From Prochlorococcus sp. AG-347-J22 (lineage in GTDB: Bacteria > Cyanobacteriota > Cyanobacteriia > PCC-6307 > Cyanobiaceae): 64,000 bases of DNA. Shown here in pieces: positions 10,489 through 30,454 of the stretch. Each line of letters begins with the position of its first letter. The first letter of the stretch is position 1. The notes under the pieces were generated by a model. That model did not search any database. It saw nothing but the letters and a program-made list of their open reading frames with translations, and was not told the DNA's origin. Both the position numbers and the translations under genes were made by a program. Location of the stretch: the NCBI GenBank assembly GCA_003279005.1, contig QCBY01000001.1:1-64000 (forward strand). The letters run 5' to 3'.

Positions 10489-10935
10489 TTATCTCAAAAG
10501 CCATGTTGGGATTGACTCTATTTCTTTACCAGTAAAAAAAGCAATTAATATAGCAAAAAGCAAACTAATAAAAATTATAATGATTAACAAAAATAATGAG
10601 AACATTTCACCGTTTGAAAATGGTCTTCTATTACCTATTACCTTTTGATTATGAGAATCCATAACAAGAGTATTTGGAACATTTCTATGATCTTTAATTA
10701 GGTTCTTAGAGTTTAATCTTAATTTCTCATCATAGATTTTCCTCAAATTAGAATTATTTAAATTTTCATAGGCTTCAAGTACTTTTTGAAATTTATTTTT
10801 TGCCTCTTCTAATTCCAACGAAGTTGTATCAGGATGAAGTTCGATTGAGAGTTTACAGAAAGCTTTTCTTAATTCGTTATTTGATGCATTTTCATTAACG
10901 CCTAAAATTTTATAATAAGTTATCTCGCCTTTCAA
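10489..10935 (-). CDS. DnaJ-domain protein with C-terminal transmembrane segment
   Basis: J-domain YYKILGVNENASNNELRKAFCKLSIELHPD (HPD); hydrophobic C-terminus. Confidence 0.88.
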   Translation of the reverse strand: MKGEITYYKILGVNENASNNELRKAFCKLSIELHPDTTSLELEEAKNKFQKVLEAYENLNNSNLRKIYDEKLRLNSKNLIKDHRNVPNTLVMDSHNQKVIGNRRPFSNGEMFSLFLLIIIIFISLLFAILIAFFTGKEIESIPTWLLR

Positions 10936-11025
10936 AAAAAATTAATTATCATTATCATTATTCTAATCAATTTTGATCAAAATGAATGTATTTATAAAAG
11001 TAATAAAAGAACTATTTTAATCCCA

Positions 11026-11745
11026 ATGATAAAAGAAAGTATCCCTAACGAACTTCTCAAATTAATAACTGAAGAAGAATTAATCATTTTTAAAGAATTA
11101 CAAATAAGAATTCAAGAATTAAATCATAAAACCAATTTAACAAGATTAATTGAAGGCGATGATTACTGGATTTCCCAAGTTTATGACAGTATTTGGCCAT
11201 TTAAAGAAAACTCAAATATTAATTTTGATAAAAGAAAATTTATTGATATTGGATCAGGGTGTGGTTTCCCAGGATTAGCATTTGCCATAACACATCCAAA
11301 TGCAGAAATATATTTAGTAGATTCATCAAAGAAGAAATCAGATTCATTAAAAGAAATTATCAAAAAAATTAATTTTAAAAATAATATATTTGTAATAAAT
11401 GATCGTATTGAAAATCTCGCCCGCCAATCTTTATTTAGAAATGGTTTTAATATTGCTACAGCTCGAGCAGTAAGTAATCCTTTGACAGTTTCAGAATACA
11501 TATTGCCTATGTTAAAAGATCATGGATTAGGTATCTTATATTGCGGTAAGTGGGGCTATGAAGAAAATAAAAATTTAGAAAAAACTTTAAAAGTCTTAGA
11601 AGGAAAAATAGTAGAAATCAAAAGTAATTTTTTACCTAGAAAAAAAGGTATCCGTAATGTAATTTTTATTGAGCCAAAAGCTTCTTGTCCTGAAATTTAT
11701 CCAAGAAGCATTGGTAAAGCTAAAAAATACCCACTTCAAGGTTAA
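11026..11745 (+). CDS. rsmG: 16S rRNA (guanine527-N7)-methyltransferase
   Basis: 239 aa; DIGSGCGFPGLAFAI GidB motif, TARAVSNP. Confidence 0.93.
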   Translation: MIKESIPNELLKLITEEELIIFKELQIRIQELNHKTNLTRLIEGDDYWISQVYDSIWPFKENSNINFDKRKFIDIGSGCGFPGLAFAITHPNAEIYLVDSSKKKSDSLKEIIKKINFKNNIFVINDRIENLARQSLFRNGFNIATARAVSNPLTVSEYILPMLKDHGLGILYCGKWGYEENKNLEKTLKVLEGKIVEIKSNFLPRKKGIRNVIFIEPKASCPEIYPRSIGKAKKYPLQG

Positions 11746-12947
11746 TTCTTTGATAGTCTTGATAACGTTCCTTTCCCAAACTTTTCTTTAAGGACTCTCA
11801 ATTTTTTAATAACCTTTTTGGGATTTAAATGCTTTTCTAATACTCTAAATAATTGACTTTCTGATACACCGGCATCTAATAAATTTGCATTATTACCTGG
11901 AAACCAATGACTTCCACTACCAAGTAATTGGTATCTAGATCTTGCAAATCCCTCCAAATCAAACGAATCTATTAAATTTGACAGCCAGAGAAGTACAGGA
12001 ATATTTATACCTCCTGGTGTATTTTGCCAATTTGGTAAATTTTTATCCCAATTCTCGTACCATTCTAGACCCAAGGAATTTAGTGATGCTTCATTTAGAT
12101 TATTTAATATTTTAGGAATATATTGATCAGACTCCGATAATAAAGACAATGCTTTTAAATGTAAATCAAAGTCTTTCTCTTTTGATATTCCTACGCTTAT
12201 TGTATGAACATTATTATTCCTCAAACAAAAAAGATCATTAAAAACTATTGGGTGTAGAGGACTACAAAGTTCCAACATTTTTTCAGATGGAGTATGAAGA
12301 TGTCCTCCTTTATCTGTAGGACTTATTATAAAAACCCCAAGATCATATTTATGAGCTAGATCAATTACCTTTGAATTTGTTTGATTAATGAAATACCAGT
12401 GCAAATTAACATAATCAAAGAAATTTGTTGATATTGCTTTTTCTATAAGTGATGATTCTCCATGGGTCGAAAAACCTATATGTCCAATCAAATTTTCTTT
12501 TTGGAATTTTCTTAAAATGTCAATGCACCCTCCATCTTTTACAGCTTGATGAAGATGTTCAGGCAAATTGATACCATGAATTGCTAATAAATCAATTTTT
12601 TTTACTTGCAATTTTTCAAAGCTATTCAAAAGTTCACTTTCAAATAATTTTGGATCACTATTAGGAGGGATTTTCGTTTGAATGATTTTTGGTGTTTTAT
12701 TAGTACTTCTAAAAGCCATACCTAACTGAATTTCAGAAGTCCCATAATATTTAGCTGTCTCTATGTGTTTAAAACCAAATTGATTTGCAAGATTTAAGAT
12801 ATTTTCAACTTTATTCTGTTCTTTTTCTGAGATTTCAGAGAATTTTAGTTCTTCCCAACTTTTTTGAAATCTCATACCTCCTAATGACAAAACAGGCATT
12901 TTTATATTTGTTCTGCCAAATCTGCGATAAGGTAAATCCATAAGCAA
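11742..12947 (-). CDS. Aldo/keto reductase
   Basis: MDLPYRRFGRTNIKMPVLSLGGMRF; HIETAKYYGTSE, KIDLLAIHG motifs. Confidence 0.88.
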   Translation of the reverse strand: MLMDLPYRRFGRTNIKMPVLSLGGMRFQKSWEELKFSEISEKEQNKVENILNLANQFGFKHIETAKYYGTSEIQLGMAFRSTNKTPKIIQTKIPPNSDPKLFESELLNSFEKLQVKKIDLLAIHGINLPEHLHQAVKDGGCIDILRKFQKENLIGHIGFSTHGESSLIEKAISTNFFDYVNLHWYFINQTNSKVIDLAHKYDLGVFIISPTDKGGHLHTPSEKMLELCSPLHPIVFNDLFCLRNNNVHTISVGISKEKDFDLHLKALSLLSESDQYIPKILNNLNEASLNSLGLEWYENWDKNLPNWQNTPGGINIPVLLWLSNLIDSFDLEGFARSRYQLLGSGSHWFPGNNANLLDAGVSESQLFRVLEKHLNPKKVIKKLRVLKEKFGKGTLSRLSKN

Positions 12948-13313
12948 TTAGTGCTTATTCATTCTTGGAAGTTTTCCTAAAGATTGAAACATATCCCTTT
13001 CAAGACTATTTTCTAGATCTTCCAAATTGTTAAAATTAACCCAATGAATACAGTCAACTGGACATGTATCAATAGCTTCTTGCAACGTTTCTAAATTATC
13101 GCCATCTTGTCTTATTGCTCTACTCCTTCCATATTGTTCATCAACTATAAAAGTGTTGGTAGCAACATGTACACAATATCTACATCCTATACATCTACTT
13201 TCATCAACCCAAACTGCCTTTTCAGTTAATTGTCCACCCAGGACAGGTTCGTATCCTGTTATTTCTTGAGTTTCATCATCAAAATAAGCCTCACCAATGG
13301 AATTAAGATCCAA
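12948..13313 (-). CDS. Ferredoxin-like 4Fe-4S protein
   Basis: 121 aa; CIGCRYC and CPVDC cluster motifs. Confidence 0.88.
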   Translation of the reverse strand: MDLNSIGEAYFDDETQEITGYEPVLGGQLTEKAVWVDESRCIGCRYCVHVATNTFIVDEQYGRSRAIRQDGDNLETLQEAIDTCPVDCIHWVNFNNLEDLENSLERDMFQSLGKLPRMNKH

Positions 13314-13316
13314 GGA

Positions 13317-13709
13317 CTAACTTTCCCACTTTGTAAGGATTAATTCAATTGATCCATCATTTTGATTTTTTTGCTCAACTACTTGATATCCATCTTCTTC
13401 TGTTTTAGAAATAATTGTATTATAAGCGTACATTTGTGTAATTTTTGATAGGAATCTTTCAACGGGCAGGTTAAATTTCCAAAGGTCGAGATCGGTTACC
13501 AATTCATATGAATTGGAGTTATTATCCCATTTAAATCCTACTTTTGTATCACTAGGTAAATCAATACTTAAGTCAACAGCTGTGTATTGTCCTCTATAGC
13601 CTTTAACAAACTTTTTTTCATGATTAACTGAATAACCAAGCTGATTTAATGCCTTAATTAAGGGTTTTGCTTCTCTAAGCTGTGTTTTTATAGTACTAAA
13701 ATGTGACAT
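13317..13709 (-). CDS. DUF1257 family protein (Ycf35-like)
   Basis: 130 aa; MSHFSTIKTQLREAKPLIKALNQLGY family N-terminus. Confidence 0.85.
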   Translation of the reverse strand: MSHFSTIKTQLREAKPLIKALNQLGYSVNHEKKFVKGYRGQYTAVDLSIDLPSDTKVGFKWDNNSNSYELVTDLDLWKFNLPVERFLSKITQMYAYNTIISKTEEDGYQVVEQKNQNDGSIELILTKWES

Positions 13710-13920
13710 TAGATTCGTGGTTAAAATGTTTTAAATTTTCGCTTTGGTTAGAGATAAATGCCTCTGTAGTTTTGTTCTTGACTTTTACTTCACCAAGAGC
13801 ATCTTCAATTTTTTTTGTAGCATTTTCACATGAGTTGTTATTGAATCCTTTAACGGTTTCCTCAACTCTTCCGTCTTGATAAATTTTGAATCTTAATGTT
13901 CTTTGTGGCATTAAATTCAA
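13696..13920 (-). CDS. DUF2997 family protein
   Basis: 74 aa; LRFKIYQDGRVEETVKGFNNNSCENATKKIEDALGEV; overlaps the DUF1257 start. Confidence 0.8.
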   Translation of the reverse strand: MNLMPQRTLRFKIYQDGRVEETVKGFNNNSCENATKKIEDALGEVKVKNKTTEAFISNQSENLKHFNHESNVTF

Positions 13921-14028
13921 TTACTAAGTAATTACACTCTATATAGAATAACGAAAAATAAATGTTTCAGTTGGTACAAGTTCATTAAAATTTATTTTTT
14001 ATATTGATTAATTAATAAATAATAAAAT

Positions 14029-14799
14029 TTATTTATAAAACCCTTTCATTCCCATTGAATCCAAGGCAGTTTTTGCTTCTTCCATAACTGATGGTTCTTT
14101 ATCAAAAAGAGCAATTTTTGTACATTCATCAACAAATCTTTCCTGATATATATTATCTAACTTTTCAAATAATCTACATAAAGACCATATACAATTACTT
14201 CTTACGACTGCTTCATTATCTATTTTTAAGCTTACTAAAAGTTGTTCAGCCGCTAAGCGGGCGTTAGAGGATGAGATACTGCCAATTTCTGATAGAGAAC
14301 TAGAGGACCATAATCTTACTGCAGCTACATCATTCTTTAATGAATTTATTAATGGCTTCAAAACAATTTGATTATCATAATTAGCTAAACTCCAAGCAGT
14401 AGCTCTTCTTACGTAAGCATTATCATCTGTTTCTAATAAACTTACTAATTTTTTTACAGCGGAGGGGAATGGATTACGACCCAATGCATAAACTGCACTC
14501 ATCCTCTCTACTGGACAAGGTTGGTCTAATAAAGGTAATAAAAGAGGGAGAGATCTTTTATCTCTATATTCACAAAATATTTTTAAACCCTGTATCCTCT
14601 GCTCTTTATCACCCTTAAGCAATTTTAAAGCTTCATCGCATTCAAAATTTTTATTTAAAGTTCCTTTTGAAAAACTATCTTTATCAATCTGTTCTAGAGG
14701 ATCAATTTCAAGTTCTACAGATAATTCTTTAGCTAAAACATCAGGGTCAATTATGATTTCTGCTAAACTTTCATTCTGAATTTTCTTTCTTTTAGTCAT
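14029..14799 (-). CDS. HEAT-repeat protein (PBS-lyase-like HEAT repeats)
   Basis: 256 aa; repeats such as PVERMSAVYALGRN, AYVRRATAWSLANY, AAVRLWSSSSLSEIG. Confidence 0.8.
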   Translation of the reverse strand: MTKRKKIQNESLAEIIIDPDVLAKELSVELEIDPLEQIDKDSFSKGTLNKNFECDEALKLLKGDKEQRIQGLKIFCEYRDKRSLPLLLPLLDQPCPVERMSAVYALGRNPFPSAVKKLVSLLETDDNAYVRRATAWSLANYDNQIVLKPLINSLKNDVAAVRLWSSSSLSEIGSISSSNARLAAEQLLVSLKIDNEAVVRSNCIWSLCRLFEKLDNIYQERFVDECTKIALFDKEPSVMEEAKTALDSMGMKGFYK

Positions 14800-14811
14800 T
14801 TTAAAATTATA

Positions 14812-14937
14812 TTAATTAATTGGCGCAGGTGACATCATATCTCCTGGCAACCAGATCCTTGCACTTACAGCAAAAAAAGCCACCCCAAAAAGACTGACAA
14901 TTGCAAAAGGTAAGAGCTTTGTTTTGATAAAACCCAA
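14812..14937 (-). CDS. Candidate small membrane protein (41 aa if TTG start)
   Basis: Read by hand: MGFIKTKLLPFAIVSLFGVAFFAVSARIWLPGDMMSPAPIN; absent from ORF track (<60 aa); one hydrophobic helix; start uncertain. Confidence 0.45.
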   Translation of the reverse strand: MGFIKTKLLPFAIVSLFGVAFFAVSARIWLPGDMMSPAPIN

Positions 14938-15006
14938 TAATCTGAAGTCGAATAAATAAATAATAACGTCTTTAAGTTGAATTTTATTAAAAGTTTCTAA
15001 ATATGA

Positions 15007-16074
<1,068 letters not shown>

Positions 16075-16083
16075 TTAGAATGA

Positions 16084-16239
<156 letters not shown>

Positions 16240-16284
16240 TTAAAATTAAAAAAATTTTCCAGTAATTGAAAATCAGAATAGCTT

Positions 16285-20403
<4,119 letters not shown>

Positions 20404-20421
20404 TTAGTTTTTTTTAAAGTG

Positions 20422-22353
<1,932 letters not shown>

Positions 22354-22364
22354 TTATTAAGGAT

Positions 22365-25300
22365 TTAATCTTCTGCATATTCAGAGTTCCCCAGAGACTC
22401 ATAGGTAGGTCTCGAAGGCGTATTCCTTTTCGGGTTGACATCTTGCATTAAATCAACCTCCCTTCCTTCATCAGTGTATACACCAATATCTAAGCCTAAT
22501 GATTGCAATTCTCTCATGAGGACCTTAAATGATTCCGGAGTTCCTGGCCTTGGAATAGGTTTTCCTTTAACAATTGCATTCAAGGCTTCATTTCTACCTT
22601 GCATATCATCTGATTTAACAGTTAATAATTCTTGTAAAGTATAAGCTGCACCGTAAGCCTCTAAAGCCCAAACTTCCATCTCTCCAAGTCTTTGACCACC
22701 TTGTTGAGCTTTACCACCTAGGGGCTGTTGAGTAACTAAAGAGTATGGACCTGTTGATCTAGCATGGATCTTATCATCAACTAAGTGAACAAGCTTGAGG
22801 AAATGAGAATATCCAACGGCAACAGGCTGATCAAAAGGTTCGCCTGTTCTACCGTCTTTGAGTAAAAGCTTTCCAGGATCTTTTGGATTATAAACCCAAT
22901 CCTTTCCATCTTGCTTTGCAGCTTCTTTTAAAAATGCTTGAACAGTTAGATGTGATTTTTCAGGACCATACATCTCATCAAAAGGCACAACTTTAACCCT
23001 GCAATTTAAATTTGATGCTGCCCATCCCATTAACAATTCAAAAACTTGACCAACATTCATTCTACTTGGAACTCCAAGAGGATTTAAAACTATATCAACA
23101 GGAGTACCATCTGGTAGATAAGGCATGTCCTCCCTGGGTAATATTCTACTTATTATTCCTTTATTTCCGTGCCTCCCAGCCATCTTGTCCCCTACCTGAA
23201 TTTTCCTCCTTTGAGCAACATAGACTCTTACAACCATATTTGCACCTGGAGGTAGCTCATCTCCCTGCTCCCTAGTATAAATACGTACATCTAAAACTCT
23301 TCCTTTTTCTGTTTTAGGGACTCTAAGTGAATTATCTCTTACATCTCTTGCTTTTTCACCAAAGATAGCTCTTAAAAGTTTTTCTTCAGGTGGTTGATCT
23401 GATTCTCCCTTAGGAGTAACTTTACCTACTAAAATATCGCCACTCTCTACAAAGGCTCCTATTCTGATAATCCCCATTTCATCAAGATTATTTAAACTTT
23501 CCTCTGAGATATTAGGAATTTCTCTAGTAATTTCTTCAGGTCCTAATTTAGTTTGTCTAGCCTCAATCTCATATTTTTCTATATGTACTGAAGTATAAAG
23601 ATCATCAGTGACCATCCTTTCACTAACTAGTATCGCGTCTTCATAGTTATAACCTTCCCAAGGCATGTAAGCGATTAGGACATTCTGTCCTAAAGCTATT
23701 TCTCCACCTTCACAAGCTGATCCATCAGCAAGTACTTGACCAGATATAACTTGGTCTCCATTTTTTACTATTGGTCTTTGGTTTAGACAAGTATCTTGGT
23801 TAGATCTCTGATATTTTTGGAGATAATGAACATGTTCATTACCATCTGCATCTTTTACTACAATTTCATTCGCATCAACATAAGAAACGATTCCATTTAC
23901 TTTTGTAATGGGGACCATGCCAGAGTCTCTAGCGACTTGGGATTCTAACCCGGTCCCAACCAGAGGTCGCTCAGGCCTTAATAGTGGTACTGCTTGACGC
24001 TGCATATTAGAACCCATCAAAGCCCTATTTGCATCATCATGTTCCAAGAAGGGAATAAGGGAAGTCGCGACTGAAATAACTTGAACAGGAGAAAGTTGTA
24101 CATAATCAACTTGAAGAGGCGGTACTTTCTCAAAATCTTGTCTGTATCTAACTGGGATTAAATTTGCCAAGATATTACCACTTTTATCAGTAGCAACATC
24201 TCCTGGAGCAACTCTGCACTCGTCCTCCAAGTCAGCAGATAAATAAACAGGATTTCCTTCTTTGATAACCCTTCCTTTTTCTACCTCCCAAAAAGGAGTC
24301 TCAATAAATCCATATTCATTTACTCTTGCATGTGTTGCTAGAGAATTTATAAGTCCTGCATTTGGGCCTTCAGGAGTTTCGATAGGACATAATCTTCCAT
24401 AATGTGAGGGATGAATATCTCTAACTGCAAAACCAGCTCTTTCTCGAGTTAAGCCTCCAGGTCCTAATGCGGAAATTCTTCTTTTGTGTGTCAATTCTGC
24501 TAATGGATTTGTTTGATCCATAAATTGACTTAATTGACTGGATCCAAAAAACTCTTTAATAGCCGCTACCAAAGGTTTGGGATTCACTAATTGAGCAGGA
24601 GTAAGGGAATCTGTCTCGCCAACCGTCATTCTTTCTTTAATTATTCTCTCTAGTCGATTCAGGCCCACTCTTACTTGGTTTTGTAAAAGTTCTCCAACAG
24701 ATCTAACTCTTCTATTACCTAAGTGATCAATATCGTCTAAGCTTGCTCCACCAATATCAAGTTCTAAATTTATAAGATAATCTATTGAGGAAAGAACATC
24801 CTCATGTGTAAGGGTTCTAATATTATCGGGAACAGTTAATCTCAACTTCTTATTGATTTTATATCTACCAACTCTTCCCAAATCGTATCTTTTAGGATCG
24901 AAAAATCTACTATATAAAAGTTGTTGTCCACCTGAAACAGATGGCGGCTCTCCCGGGCGTAATTTCTTATAGAGTTCTAATAATGCTTGGTCCTCTGAAT
25001 TAATGCCCTCATCATTGGCTGCATCTATTGATTGTTTATAAAACTCGGGATGTCTTAATTTATCAATCACATCATTATCTGAAAGCCCCATAGCTCTCAT
25101 AAGTACGTGTGCATTAATTTTTTCGTGTTTTGTCAACTCTTACATAAAGCAAATTATTTTTATCTGTTTCAAATTTTAGCCAAGCACCTCTATTGGGTAT
25201 AACGCTAGCGTTATAAGTTCTTCTACCATTTTTATCCTGTTCGTCTTTAAAGTAGACCCCAGGACTTCGTACTATTTGATTAACTATTACTCTTTCAGCT

Positions 25301-25659
25301 CCATTAATAATGAATGTTCCCCTTTCTGTCATTAAAGGAAGTTCACCAATAAATACTTCCTGTTCTTTAATTTCTCCTGTTTCTTTGTTTATTAATCTAC
25401 AAGTCACGTACATTTGAGAAGCAAAAGTCGCATCTCTTCTTTTAGCTTCTTCAACATCATGCCTTGGTCTCTTTAACCTATATTCTTCACCAATAAAATG
25501 TAACTCCAGTTTGCCAGTGTAATCAGTAATTGGAGAAAAGCTTTTAAGTTCTTCAATTAAGCCTTTTTCTAGAAACCATTTAAAGCTTGCCCTTTGAACT
25601 TCAACTAAATCTGGTAGATAAGTTTCTGTTTTTGCTACCTGTAAAGCGCTACTGCTCAT
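22365..25659 (-). CDS. rpoB: RNA polymerase beta subunit, split into two ORFs by a one-base frameshift
   Basis: ORFs 25114..25659 and 22365..25136 are contiguous parts of Rpo[19 protein letters not shown] is restored by removing one A from the A6 run (T6 on + at 25118-25123). Confidence 0.95.
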
Positions 25660-25899
25660 CCAAGAAAACCTGCTATTCTATAAATTTACTAATTTACTAT
25701 AAAATTTATCTTAATCTTTAGATGCTCTTAATAAAATTTTTGAATTGAATTTAAGATTTTAGTCTTGAATTCAACAAATACCTTAATTAAAAAGCAGCTA
25801 TTAGTTTAAAGATTATGGTACTCAGACCTCTCTTTAATTAGCTTTATGCTAGGAATTAAGAAAAATTTCCAGTAATTCATAATTCTAACAGCTTTGGTG

Positions 25900-26694
25900 T
25901 CATTTTATCAAGCTAAACTTAAACAAATCTTCAGCATTCCTGGATGACTCTGTAGCAATTTTATTCAAATCGGTAGATCTTAAATTAGCCAAAAACTTAG
26001 CTACATTTTCTACAAAAGCCGGTTCATTTCTCTTACCTCTGTGAGGAACAGGAGCTAAAAACGGTGCATCTGTCTCTATTAAGTACCTATCGCTAGGGAC
26101 AATTTTTGCACACTCATGAATTTCATATGCTTTTGGAAAAGTAACTATCCCGCTGAAACTTATATAAAAACCAAGATCCAAAAATTGCTTCATTTCATTT
26201 GGAGTTCCAGTCCAACAATGCAGAACACCCTTGGGACATTTACCTTGTTTAGATAATTCATTACATATTTTTATCATGTCATTAGCAGCTTCTCTACAAT
26301 GAATAATTACAGGTAAATCAAGCTCAAATGCTAGATGCATTTGTGGAACAAGGGCATCTATCTGTTTTTTTGTATTATCATTTTTAAAAAAATCTAAACC
26401 TAATTCGCCGATAGCGACAACTTTTTTATCTTTTTGAGCTGCATTTTTTAATTTATTTATTGAACTATATTGCCATTTACTAGCTTCGAGAGGATGTAAA
26501 CCAACTGAATAATACAATTCATCAAATTTTCGCGATATTCCTTGAAGTTTAGGAATTTCTGATAATTCGCAACAAGCATGGAGCAATTTTTTAACTCCTT
26601 TTGAACGCCATCTTGAAACAACCTCTTCAAGATCTTTCTCAAAATTTTCGAATATTAAATGACAATGAGAATCTATGAGTTCAATATCACTCAT
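25900..26694 (-). CDS. tatD: TatD family metal-dependent hydrolase
   Basis: DSHCHL, GELGLDF, HCRE, ETDAPFL motifs. Confidence 0.93.
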   Translation of the reverse strand: MSDIELIDSHCHLIFENFEKDLEEVVSRWRSKGVKKLLHACCELSEIPKLQGISRKFDELYYSVGLHPLEASKWQYSSINKLKNAAQKDKKVVAIGELGLDFFKNDNTKKQIDALVPQMHLAFELDLPVIIHCREAANDMIKICNELSKQGKCPKGVLHCWTGTPNEMKQFLDLGFYISFSGIVTFPKAYEIHECAKIVPSDRYLIETDAPFLAPVPHRGKRNEPAFVENVAKFLANLRSTDLNKIATESSRNAEDLFKFSLIK

Positions 26695-26705
26695 AATTTG
26701 CTTAA

Positions 26706-26999
26706 TTATTTATTGATAAGAAAATTTTTAACTAGTTTATTAATTCTTGATTTTTTATTAGCACCATTATTCTTATGTAAAATATTTTTCTTGACCGCCT
26801 TATCTATAAGACTGAAAGCCTCATTGACACTTACCTGAACTAGTTCTTTGTTATCTGAATTAGGTTCTTGCTTATATTTCTCACAGTTAGCTAATGTTTT
26901 TTTTGTTAGTGTTCTCACTGTAGATTTGTAAGATTTATTAACTAAACGGTTTCTTTCAGCAACTAGAATTCTTTTTTTTGCTGATTTATTGTTAGCCAC
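26706..26999 (-). CDS. rpsT: 30S ribosomal protein S20
   Basis: 97 aa; MANNKSAKKRILVAERNRLVNK. Confidence 0.95.
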   Translation of the reverse strand: MANNKSAKKRILVAERNRLVNKSYKSTVRTLTKKTLANCEKYKQEPNSDNKELVQVSVNEAFSLIDKAVKKNILHKNNGANKKSRINKLVKNFLINK

Positions 27000-27121
27000 A
27001 GAAATTAAAAATATATTATGATTTTTATTTTACCAAAGAAATAGTCTACTAATCAATAATATATAATCTTGGTAAGTTAATTAAGTATTTATCAGTTGAA
27101 TTTTTAATAGGCATAAAGAAT

Positions 27122-28408
27122 ATGAAAATTATAAATAATAAACAAAAGGCTATCCAAGAGTTGAAAAGAATTTCTCAAAGAACTATCTCTGGCGATAATA
27201 AAAAAATAGATTCAATTGTTGAAGAAATTCTTCAAGAGGTTAAAACTCATGGAGATAATGCGGTAGAAGCATATACGCAAAAATTTGATGGGTTTCTTCC
27301 TAAACCAATGCAAGTAAGCTCTAAAGATTTAAAGAATGCATGGGATGAGACAGATAATAATTTAAAAAGATCGTTAGAAAATGCTTATCAAAGAATCAAA
27401 AAGTTTCATCAAAAAGAAATACCCGAATCATTTACCTTAAAAGGCGAACATGGTGAATCAGTCCAAAGGAGATGGATGCCTGTAAAAAGTGCTGGATTAT
27501 ATATTCCTGGAGGTAGAGCAGCATATCCAAGTACAGTTTTAATGAATGCAATACCTGCGAAGGTTGCTGGAGTAAAAGAAATTTCAATGGTATCTCCAGG
27601 TGATGCAAACGGGATAATAAATAAAACTGTTTTAGCTGCTGCTTACTTATCCGGCATTGATAAAGTTTTTAGAATTGGAGGGGCACAAGCAATTGGAGCT
27701 TTAGCATATGGCACAAATCAAATAAATAAAGTTGATGTAATATCAGGTCCTGGAAATATCTATGTCACCTCTGCTAAAAAGTTAATTTATGGATTTACTG
27801 GAATTGATTCGTTAGCAGGTCCAAGTGAAATATTAATCATTGCGGATAGAACAGCTAATAGTTCACAAATAGCATCAGATTTATTAGCGCAGGCTGAGCA
27901 TGACCCATTAGCTTCTTCAATACTTTTAACTACTTCAAATCGTCAAGCTAAAGAAGTCTTTGATGAAGTCTTCAACAAAATAGCTGATCACCCCAGAAAA
28001 GAAATTTGTAATCAATCAATCAAGAATTGGGGATTAATTGCTATTTGCGATAGTCTAGACTCATGTGTTGAATTAAGCAATGAGTTTGCGCCGGAACATC
28101 TTGAAATAATTACTATAGATCCAAAAAAAACTCTTGAAAATATTGAAAATGCAGGGGCGATATTTTTAGGAAAATGGACACCTGAGGCTGTAGGTGATTA
28201 CTTAGCAGGACCAAATCACACTTTGCCTACATGCGGTAATGCGAGGTTTAGTGGTTCTTTAGGTGTTGAAACTTTCATGAAGAATTCATCAATAATTGAA
28301 TTTAATGAAGAAAGTCTCAAAATTAATAGTTTGGACATTATTAATTTGGCAAAAAGTGAAGGTTTGCATAGTCATGCAAATTCAGTTCAAATTAGATTTG
28401 AGGATTAA
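27122..28408 (+). CDS. hisD: Histidinol dehydrogenase
   Basis: 428 aa; [45 protein letters not shown]. Confidence 0.96.
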   Translation: MKIINNKQKAIQELKRISQRTISGDNKKIDSIVEEILQEVKTHGDNAVEAYTQKFDGFLPKPMQVSSKDLKNAWDETDNNLKRSLENAYQRIKKFHQKEIPESFTLKGEHGESVQRRWMPVKSAGLYIPGGRAAYPSTVLMNAIPAKVAGVKEISMVSPGDANGIINKTVLAAAYLSGIDKVFRIGGAQAIGALAYGTNQINKVDVISGPGNIYVTSAKKLIYGFTGIDSLAGPSEILIIADRTANSSQIASDLLAQAEHDPLASSILLTTSNRQAKEVFDEVFNKIADHPRKEICNQSIKNWGLIAICDSLDSCVELSNEFAPEHLEIITIDPKKTLENIENAGAIFLGKWTPEAVGDYLAGPNHTLPTCGNARFSGSLGVETFMKNSSIIEFNEESLKINSLDIINLAKSEGLHSHANSVQIRFED

Positions 28409-29118
28409 CTCCCCTTTGAAGGCGAAAATAATATTGGTATATTATTCTCGATTTTTCCAACCAATACCTTATCTGTTAAATCAACAAACAATCCATTTTC
28501 CAAGACTCCAGGAATATTATTGATATTAATTTCTAAATCTTTTGGATCTTTTATACCATCATTGAATAATACATCCAAAATCAAGTTACCTTGGTCCGTA
28601 ACAATTGGTCCTGCTTTTTTTGTTGCCATCCTTAAATTTGAAACCCCACTCATTTCTGTAATAATATCCTTCACCTGCTTCCAAGCAGAAGGCAGGACCT
28701 CCACGGGTAAAGGAAAAACTAAGTTTAAATTTTGCACTAGCTTTGTTTCATCAACAACAATTAATAATTTATTTGCTTTAGATGCAACCAATTTTTCCCG
28801 GACATGACAAGCTCCTCCACCTTTGATAAGTTGAAAGTCCGGATCTACTTCATCAGCCCCATCTATAGCCAAATCAATTTGACTTACTGAAGCTAAATCA
28901 ATCAAAGGTATCCCTAGTTCTAGAGCAAGAACCTCAGATTGAAAGGAGGTAGGCACCCCTCTAATATTTTTAAGTTTTCCAGATCTAATTTGTCCGGCAA
29001 GACTTTTTATCATAAGTGCTGCAGTTGAACCAGATCCTAAACCTACAATCATCCCATCTTCAACTTCTTGAACAGCTGCTTCGGCAACTATCTGTTTCAT
29101 CTGAGTCTGTAAATCCAA
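28405..29118 (-). CDS. rpiA: Ribose-5-phosphate isomerase A
   Basis: 237 aa; [26 protein letters not shown]. Confidence 0.95.
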   Translation of the reverse strand: MDLQTQMKQIVAEAAVQEVEDGMIVGLGSGSTAALMIKSLAGQIRSGKLKNIRGVPTSFQSEVLALELGIPLIDLASVSQIDLAIDGADEVDPDFQLIKGGGACHVREKLVASKANKLLIVVDETKLVQNLNLVFPLPVEVLPSAWKQVKDIITEMSGVSNLRMATKKAGPIVTDQGNLILDVLFNDGIKDPKDLEININNIPGVLENGLFVDLTDKVLVGKIENNIPILFSPSKGS

Positions 29119-29167
29119 AATGTTTTAAACCTAAAGTTTTATAGAATATTAAATTTCAACAAATGAT

Positions 29168-30304
<1,137 letters not shown>

Positions 30305-30454
30305 TTAAATCTTGTTAATACTACGAAATCTAATTGAATAAGTTTCCTAGTGTTGTTTTTTTGTTTAGATCAATAAAATACACAAAAATATTTTTTAGAA
30401 AAAGATATTTGTGCGAGAATAATAAATAGTCAATAAATTTATATCTAAACAAAT

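Noticed and set aside
25740-25775. Inverted repeat gaattTAAGAttttagTCTTgaattc upstream of rpoB as a terminator
   Set aside because: One mismatch, AT-only stem and no adjacent U-tract; not convincing.
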